Notes under the pieces: model-generated
Databases searched by the model: none
Told to the model about the DNA's origin: nothing
Seen by the model: only the letters and a program-made list of their open reading frames with translations
Shown: piece by piece, positions 1-7,400 of the stretch
Layout: each line of letters begins with the position of its first letter
How positions within the stretch are numbered: position 1 is the stretch's first letter
DNA from: Acanthamoeba lenticulata
Taxonomy: Eukaryota; Discosea; Longamoebia; Acanthamoebidae
Direction of reading: 5' to 3'
Assembly: GCA_002179805.1 (NCBI GenBank)
Contig: NAVB01001400.1
Coordinates: forward strand, 1 to 11,616
DNA length: 11,616 nt
Translations under genes and position numbers: made by a program

Positions 1-48
1 TAAAAGTAGAAGATAAGTTGGTGGGGTTGGGAGGGTTGGGCGCGGTAC

Positions 49-713
49 GTTTGGGTGGCGGCACGCGAGGGAAGTTGATTGATGACTCGACCAATGGCCT
101 CATACTCCTCTTTGTGGCGGCGACGTCTCTTTTGGTGCTCGAGCTCTGTCTTGAGGTGCACCAAATCGTCCCGGGCGCGCCCGATCTGGTGCTCTGCGCG
201 ACGCCACCAAGAAGAGTCCCATGAGCAGCTGTCCGGGGGGGGGGCTTCTTCACCTGGACCCCTTCTCCGCTCACAGCCCAAAGCCACGCGCGGACTACCC
301 AACGCAACCACGACAGACAGGAACACGCGTACCGCGTTGCTGGTGAAGGGAGTGATACTGCTGCAGCTCCCGGGCGTTGGCATTTGACGTGGCAAGGAGC
401 TTGTCCAGCGAGATGCCAAACATGTCGAACTCCTTCTGCAGTTGGCCCTCCACCAGTTCCCTGAAGAACGCGCACACACGTGGAGAAATGAGCGTGGAAA
501 GCGCTTTCATCACATCTTTGCGGAGCTTGCGCCGTACACTTCCTCAAGGGTGGTGGCATCGCTTTCTGCTGCGCGAATGAAGTTGAAAAACTTGGACGTG
601 AGGGTGGACACTCTTCTATCGTTTGGCACAACAAGACGGTTTCGCAAGGCGGCCGTATCTTCTGCTTCCTTGGACTTGTCCACCCCAGGAGGGCGCATCT
701 TGGCACGTTCCAT
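49..713 (-). CDS. THOC7: THO complex subunit 7 homologue (partial, 3' end beyond left edge)
   Basis: Subunit of the nuclear THO/TREX complex, which couples transcription to mRNP assembly and export. Coding exons on the minus strand are 713-538, 460-333 and 193-49, giving about 149 residues; human THOC7 has about 204. Start is the ATG at 713-711; the reading frame extends upstream only to a TTG. The family match comes from NDRRVSTLTSKFF (human DRRINLLVKSF), KEFDM at the same distance as human CEFSM, and a 49-residue ungapped stretch ending HKEEYEAIGRVI (human NRQEYDALAKVI). The C-terminal half visible here is predicted coiled coil (KRRRRHKEEYE). Intron 1 is 77 bases (GTACGG...TTCAG) and removes two in-frame stops near 510; intron 2 is 139 bases (GTACGC...GCGCAG) and holds a G-run near 231-241. 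A third donor (GTACCG) at 48 starts an intron that leaves the window. Identification is by remembered family sequence, not a search. Confidence 0.9.
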
Positions 714-818
714 GATCTGGCTCGATTTCAATCTTTTCTCCTCTTTTCTTGTAACATAAAAATTGTTCGCGCAGCATTCTATATCCGAAAAATGTTCTAA
801 CTTTCTAACTCAAGCGAA
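714..818. promoter_or_regulatory. 105-base divergent spacer between THOC7 and tRNA-Gly
   Basis: This short AT-rich stretch must hold the THOC7 5' leader and core promoter (read leftward) and the 5' flank of the tRNA gene (read rightward). Read on the minus strand, the last 40 bases before the THOC7 ATG are A/G-rich. A TATA-like stretch (ctatatcc) lies near 780. No transcription start can be fixed from the sequence. Confidence 0.4.
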
Positions 819-889
819 GCATCCGTGGTCCAGTGGCAAGATTTCCGCCTGCCACGCGGGAGACCCGGGTTCAATTCCCGGCGGATGCA
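819..889 (+). tRNA. tRNA-Gly (anticodon GCC)
   Basis: A 71-base intronless tRNA that folds as a cloverleaf. The acceptor stem is GCATCCG (819-825) with CGGATGC (882-888), discriminator A889. The anticodon stem TCCGC/GCGGG (844-848, 856-860) encloses loop CTGCCAC with anticodon GCC at 851-853. The T stem is CCGGG/CCCGG (865-869, 877-881) around TTCAATT. Internal Pol III promoter boxes are visible: A box TGGTCCAGTGG (826-836) and B box GGTTCAATTCC (868-878). The D stem GTCC/AGAT carries one C-A mismatch. CCA is not encoded, as expected for a eukaryotic nuclear tRNA. It lies opposite in strand to both flanking genes. Confidence 0.97.
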
Positions 890-891
890 CA

Positions 892-896
892 TTTTT
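892..896 (+). terminator. Pol III terminator of tRNA-Gly
   Basis: A run of five T on the RNA-like strand begins three bases after the tRNA discriminator base, the usual Pol III stop signal. Confidence 0.85.
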
Positions 897-1400
897 GCTG
901 GTCCACAACATTTGTTCCCCAGCTTTTTTCCATCCATTGGCACAATTATACTACCAAGACATCTTTGTGTTTTACAATAAATGTATTTATTAACTTGCAA
1001 AACTATATTTTAACCCAAAAAGGTGAGTAGTCCAGTATATTATATGATAATCAAGGTGGAAAATAGGCCAACAAAAGTAACTGATAAAAAACAAAAGCTA
1101 TGAAACAAAATCAACATCAATTACAAACAACAAAATAAAACATTAGGCAATGAATTCATACATATTTAGTGGACATTTGGATAGTAAAGAATGAAGCAAG
1201 TACACAGTCATAAAATGTAATATGTTTACATACATGGTGAAAATATTGTCTTGCAAATAAAAAAGTAAGCCACAGCAAACAATATGTACTGTTATATTGC
1301 ATTTTGTTTTTGTGCAAACATTGTGTAGTATCGGGAGGCCAAGTTTAAACAACCACATGTTTTTGTACACTGTTGTTTTCTTGGAGACACAAACACAAGC
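897..1400. other. AT-rich intergenic region / RAD50 3' flank
   Basis: About 500 bases with no supported gene. Composition shifts sharply to AT-rich, with many A-runs on the plus strand, in contrast to the GC-rich exons on both sides. The stretch next to 1400 is presumably the 3' UTR of RAD50, read on the minus strand. Open frames here are short and show no recognisable motif. Confidence 0.6.
986..991 (-). promoter_or_regulatory. candidate poly(A) signal AATAAA for RAD50
   Basis: TTTATT on the plus strand is AATAAA on the minus strand, about 410 bases after the RAD50 stop. It is the only exact minus-strand hexamer I noticed between 890 and 1400. A plus-strand AATAAA at 976-981 has no obvious gene to serve. 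The region is AT-rich, so chance occurrence is likely. Confidence 0.25.
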
Positions 1401-4400
1401 TCAAGCAAGGTCACGAATGTCCTGCCGCTCAAGGATGCTGTGCCCACTGTTTGAGGGACGAGAGAAAGAGAGCACAGTTTGGATAGTCCATTAGCAGCAA
1501 ACACTCCGGGTGGTGGGGGGGGGAAAACAAGTACTTAATATCCTTCGAAACGCGCCAGTAGTAGTCAGCATGTTCGCTTCTGCCCAGCAACTGGACAAAT
1601 TCCTCGTCATGCGTAATGATGATAAGCTGAAAGTTGCGCTGTTGGCTTCGTGACGCGATGATGCTGAAAAGAGAGAGAGAGATGGATGACAGGAAGAGGG
1701 AATGAGCTGGGCCGACTCTAGCGGACTGTTCCGACCCAAAGGGGGCGTCCACAAACCTGACGAGGGCATTGGCGAAACTCTCCACATTGTAGCGGTCGAG
1801 GTTGGTGGTGGGCTCATCCAGCGCCAGAATGCCACAATTGAGGCAGAAGGTTTCGGCCAAGGCAAGGCGAATGACGAGGGAAGCCAGCACCTTCTGCCCC
1901 GCGCTACACCTCCCTCGCATGTCCAGCTCAGTGTCGCCCTTGATCATGATCACCTGCGCTTTTCGCCACACCAAGCGGGGTGCACCAATCGCCATTTTGG
2001 TGGCGCGCCGGGGGGGGGGGAAGCGAGGTGAGTACAAGAGCAGCAGCCGCGGCACCTCGCGCGTGTGTGTGTGTGTGTGTGGGTATGTGTGTACCCGATA
2101 GTTGTAACTGGACTTGCCGCCTTCCTTGGTCGGGTCCACATCGGCACGAATCTCGATGGTATCAATATCCTGCCCTTTGTAGGTGTGTTGCCACAGTTCA
2201 CGAAGAATTTTGTTGATCTCCTCCATCTTGACCTGGTGGTATTTCATCAACGCCCTGGTGGTGACACGTTGTTTGTACGGTTAGTGGCCCCGAGAGTGGA
2301 CCCATCACCATTTAGCACCCTCTCCCCTTCGACGCCCGTTCTTCCGTCGGCCTCCTCGCATGCGGATTGTGTTTGAGTTTGTGTGTGTGTGTGTGTGCGT
2401 GTGTGGTGTGTGTGCTTACGCTTGTTTGTTTGTATGTATTATGTATGTGTAGGTGGTGTGTGTCTGTGCTCGCAAGGGCAGAGAGAAAGCGAGCGAGCGA
2501 GATCTCTCATGAAACAGACGTACTTGTTGAGGGCATGGTAGTACTTCTCTAAATCGCTGGCGGCCATCTCCATGGTTTTAACTTTGATAAGCATCTGCCG
2601 GAACTGATCATCGATGTCCTTGTAAATGGGCTTGGCGAGCTCCTTGTGGTGCTCTTTGATCTGGCTCGCGAAGGTGTCCCGTTTACCAATGAGCTGATTG
2701 ACCTGTGTGTGTGTATGTGTATAAACAAAAATAGGCGTATGCCGTGGTGGTGGCGGTGGCGGTGGAGCGACACGCATGCGGTTATGATCGGGAAGGATCT
2801 CATGGAGAAGGGCGAGGGCTCGAGAGACTGTCGTGAGAGCATGCCTTGCGCTTCTTCTGGTCCGTGGAGGTCACGAGCCGGTCCATGTCAAACTCGACGG
2901 ACTCGGTGCTGCCCAGTTGTGCTTCTTTCTCCTTTTGCGCCACGCGGGCGCTCAGCTTCTCCAGGTCGGCCTTTTGCTTGCGATACCTGGAGGGCACGTG
3001 CCGATCCCCCCCCCCCCTCTCCAGTCAGTGTGTGCGCACGCAGCAGCAAATCCCCGCCACTTGCGCAATCCGTTTTTCCTCTCCCTCCCTCCTCCCCTAA
3101 TCCCGATGCCCATGGTCAAATGATACCCGCGGGCGGCTACGCGCAGAAGGGTGCGCACCTGACGTTGTCGTCGATGTTACGCTTGAAAATGTCGCTGGTG
3201 GCTAACGACTCTCGTATTTCAAGGAGGGTATCGTTGCCCTTCTTGGTGTCGTCGTTGATGGCGATGATGCGCGCCTCAGTCTCTTGCTTTTTCCTGGCCA
3301 GCTTGTCTTGATGGGCCAGGAGCTCATCGAGGCTTGTTCTGGTATATACCGGCCCGGCATGGATCCATGAGATAAGCTCAAGTGAGGAGCTCCTCCACAG
3401 AGGGGTCGAACAGTATAATTATTGTTGGTGTTCCCAAAAACCAGGGAAGCAACAAAAAAAGGCCTAAGAGGCAAACAAAAAACAAGAACAAGGTACCCGG
3501 TGACCTGCTTCTGCGACGCCTCAATGACCGCGAGTCTGTCCTTGAATCGTTGCCGTTCGTTAACGACCTCGTTCATCTTGGCCTCGTTTTCAGCTTCGGC
3601 CTGGTCCTTGGCTGCCAACAGAGCTTGTCTCTGGGCCCCTTTACGCGCCAAGTCTTCTTCCGCGGCCTGTCGAAAATAGTTAGAGAGAGAGAGAGAGAGA
3701 GAAAAGAGAAAGGGACCCGGGGGGAACCAAAATGAACGGAGCGGCGCCAAAATGGGGAGGGGGGGGAGCTTTCTAAACAGGCGGGTGAGGGTGGAGAGCG
3801 TCAGCGTGCCTGAATCTCCTGTCGCAGGGCCTGGTTGCTGCTCTCTATTTCGGCCAAGCTTCGCTGCAGCAAAGTCACCGCCTCGTAGCTGCCTTTCGAT
3901 TGCAGGAGCTTGTCCTTGAGCCCAAATACACGTGATTCCAGGCTTCGAATGTTGTCCTGCCGAGCTTGCTGCTCTTTCTGCACGCGATCTATCGTTTCTT
4001 GGATCTCGTGGCTGGCGAGGCGGAGAGAGACACAGTGTTAGCAGTGGCGGAGGCAGCCCTTGTTCCGTTGTTGCAATAGGATTCTTTTCGAGCGCTCTCC
4101 ATTTGAGAGGGCGCACCATTTGGCCTTGAGCGCCATATATTCACCATCCACCTCTTCCACACTCCTCGTATCGGGCGAGGTGCCGAGCAGCATGCTTTCC
4201 TCAGCTTGGATCTGTCCCCCCCCCCCAAACCCCCAGTGGGGGTGTAAACGACATTAATTAATTAATCAAATACACACCACCCGGATGACAAAGGGAGGGG
4301 AAGGAGAGTACCTGTTCGCTAAGCGTAGTGAATTCTTTGAATTGACGCCAAATCGTTTCCGCATCGGACACGAGGGCAGAGGTTTTGGTCTCCGCTGCTT

Positions 4401-7400
4401 GCGCTTGCTCGAGTTGTTGTGTCAACTGCAATGACGGCCGTTGAGAAAATAAAAGTTGAACAAACAGCAAGATATTATTCCCAAAAAGAGCAGAGAGACG
4501 CATCATCACCACCACCGCCACCATCACGAACGGGAGAGCTGTCCGGACCACCCACACAACAAAAGAACGGGGCCCCACGTACCGCGCCGACCTCCAACTC
4601 TAATTCGCGCCGCTGCTGCTGGAGAGCCGACAGGCGCTGTTGGAGCTGCGGGATTTCAGTGTCTTGTAGCCGCACAATATCCTGCCAGGTGGGCAAGAGC
4701 CCGCACAGTTGCTCGTAGAGAGCTTCCTGCTCGGCAAGAAGCTGCATGTTCTCCTGAAGCGACTTGGGCACGTTGTCTATGGTCGATTGCATCTGCAGAG
4801 TCAACCCCCTCCTCCCTCCCCCGGGTCAGCGCTGCCCGAAAGAGAGAGAGAGAGAGAAGAGAGATAGAGGAGAGATAGAAAGCCAAGAGTTACACCAGCA
4901 ACGCACCTGGCTTAACAACGTCTCGAGTGCGGCACCGTGAATGGCGCGGTCACACAACGGGCACTCTTGATTGTCCCGAGCGAGCTCTATAAAGTTGTTG
5001 TAGATTAGCTCGGCCGACTGGATCATGAGCACATCCCTGCAATGAAAAGGAGACCGAAACAAAGAGAGAGAGAGAGAGAGTGTGTGTGTGTGTTTATGGT
5101 GCATAAGAGAGTGTCACGGTGCATCGAACCGCTCGCGGGCGAAGTGATACAAGGACAGGACACTGCAGTGTACCTGCGCACAGCCTCGACCTTCTTTTCA
5201 GCATCCTTGATGAGCTCGGGCAACGGTCGGTCGTCATCGCCGATCACCCTGATCCCCTGTCTCCTGGCTGGATTTGGTTGGGAAACAAATCAGGGACCCA
5301 CCCTCAGCACATAGAACCGCAACGTGCGTTGCGACCGCGGTCAAGTGGCCGTCGGACTTCCAAACCCGCCTCTTCGTCTTGTTGTTGCCAACGAGAGGAG
5401 GAGGAGGAGGAGGAGGAGGAAAAAAGACGAGTGGGGGTCAGACACAGTACCCTGCAGCTGCTGTTCGAGCTGGGCCAGTCGCGACTTGGTTGATTTGTCC
5501 TCGCCGGTCAGAGAGGAGACGCTCATCTTTAGCGCTTCCAAGCGAGAGCGTATGGACGTCACGGTCTCCTTCTTTTGCCTGAGTTTGGCGATCAAATTTG
5601 CGGCGGACTCGTAAGTGAGCGTGCGGGAGAGAGTGAGAGAGAGAGAGAGAGAGAGGGAAAAAAAAAAAGAAAAAAAGAAGAAGACAGAACCGAAGAAGGG
5701 AAGCCTCGCCACCCTCTAGACGGTGCCAGAAGGAAAGAGAAGAGAAGAGAAGAGAAGAGAAGAGAAGAGAAGAGAAGAGAGAGTACGTGAGAGCTTTTCC
5801 AAGGGCGGGTTTGAGATTCTCCATGCTCACCGCCTGGCCCAGCACCGCACTAAACTCCTCTTGCTGGCGTTGATACCTGGTAGGCGACGGGGCGGTGGTG
5901 GTTTTGGGGGAAGGGAGGGTGCAGCGGCGTAAAGTGAGTGCCGGTTTCATCACGTGATGCATCTGGTGAGGGACGCGTTGGCAACGACCGACGACGCCTA
6001 GGGGTGATCACGGGGGGAGAGAGAGAGACGCGCGTACAGAGAGCGGTAAGCCTCTTCTCGCTCCCTCTGCTGCGCTTTTTTGACATTTAGCTTGGCCCGG
6101 GCATCTGCTTGCAGATTGAGCTTGCGCATGAGTTCACTGAGGGAGTTCATGGTCCCTTCGAGTGTCTTGCGCTGCTGCATGAGGTCGCTGATCTGGCCAG
6201 CGAGCTCTGCCAAGCCTGCGTCCTGCTTGACCTGATCCAGGGCTTCTTGCTTCACGTTGTTCAAGGCAAAGCGAGAGTCAATGTTTTTTTGGGGAGTGGA
6301 GATTGTGAGAGAGGAGGAGCCGTTTGTAAGAAGCAACAACTTCTGAAGCTTCCAGGGAGAAAGAGAGAGAAAAAGAAAGAGGGAAAAAAATTCCGAAAAG
6401 AGAGAGAGGAGCTGTAGAGGTAGCGGTACCTCGGACTGCATTTGCGCTTCGAGAGCACCAAGGTTGCCGAAAAGGGCCTGCTTCGCTTTGATCTCCGCTT
6501 CGAGCCGCTTAGCCTTGCTGTCGTTGGCCCTCTATTTCGCGCGTGTCAAGATCGGGAAAGAGAGAGAGAGAGAGATCGGTGAGAGGAAGGGAACTCATTT
6601 GTGAAATTAAATCTACTAGATATGAATAAAATAAATTAAAAAAAAAAGGGTACCAGTTGGCTGTTTTTTTGTGCCAGTTGAGCCTCGAGCGTGCTGAGCG
6701 CTGACTGGAGTGTGCTGAGCTCCGCTGTGTACTGCTTGGAGCTTGCTGTGTTGTCGTCCTGCTCCAATCAACCCCGGCTCTCGCGCCTCCCGCGCGTTAA
6801 CAGGAGAGCGAAGACGAAAGAGAATAAAGGGGTTGATGAGGATGTTGGGGGGGGGGGTTCTGCATGTGTGGTGCGGCGTAAGGGAGTCCTTTGCCCCCCC
6901 CCCCCAAACTCCACGGGGAGAGGTTCAAAGAGCTCGAGTGCGCACCTTGAGCCTCTGGATTCGATGCGCAATGGCGCCCAAAAGGTTTTTCGTCATTTCA
7001 AGGAAGTTGGCCATTTGCTCATGCGTAAAGGGCGGATTGCCGAGGCCTTGCAAGTTGTAGTCCGCCACGAACGCAACGATAGACTTATCTCTCTCTTCCA
7101 GAATAGCCCTGTGCCGCTGCAGAAGAGCGCGTAAGTTCTCGGAAGCGCGTCCGCCAAGCAGGTTGTGACGACAGACGCACCGTGATGGCAGCCTTGGCTG
7201 TGCTCATTTGCTCATTAAGGCCGAAAAGAGCAGCTTCGTGCTGCTCTTTGCTCCGCTGCAGCTTCGCCAGCTTCCCCTCAAGTGCAGTCTCGGCTTGATG
7301 ACGCGTTTCCATTTCCTCGTTGAATGTTGCAGCAAGCGAGAGCAGCTCCTCATCGGACTCTGAGGCGACGTGAGTGGTGATGATGATAATTACTATGCCT

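Noticed and set aside
461..537. Apparent frameshift in THOC7 after TTLEEV, with two stops near 510
   Set aside because: A 77-base intron (GTACGG to TTCTTCAG) restores the frame and places KEFDM at the same spacing as CEFSM in human THOC7. A 14-base intron was also considered and is not needed.
49..713. THOC7 exon 1 as a kinetochore Nnf1/PMF1 protein
   Set aside because: The first exon has a similar pattern, but the 49-residue gap-free match including HKEEYEAIGRVI fits THOC7 and not Nnf1.
1429..2250. A continuous 273-residue open frame as one RAD50 exon
   Set aside because: It includes histidine-, leucine- and serine-rich inserts that break the conserved ATPase sequence and are bounded by good splice sites; these are introns 24-26.
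2646..3311. Long plus-strand open frame (221 residues)
   Set aside because: It is antisense to RAD50 exons 21-23, has repeat-driven low-complexity composition and no family motif; a shadow of the real gene.
5579..5622. Acceptor TTACGAG|TCC for RAD50 exon 13
   Set aside because: Its phase does not fit the only suitable donor of exon 12, and it would make the segment about ten residues too long relative to human RAD50.
5396..5780. CRISPR-like or other spaced repeat array
   Set aside because: The repeats are simple microsatellites without spacers and lie in introns of a eukaryotic gene.
7117..7137. Exon 8 of RAD50 starting at AACTTACGC (seven codons earlier)
   Set aside because: It is in phase and possible, but TCTTCTGCAG is the stronger acceptor; noted as an alternative only.
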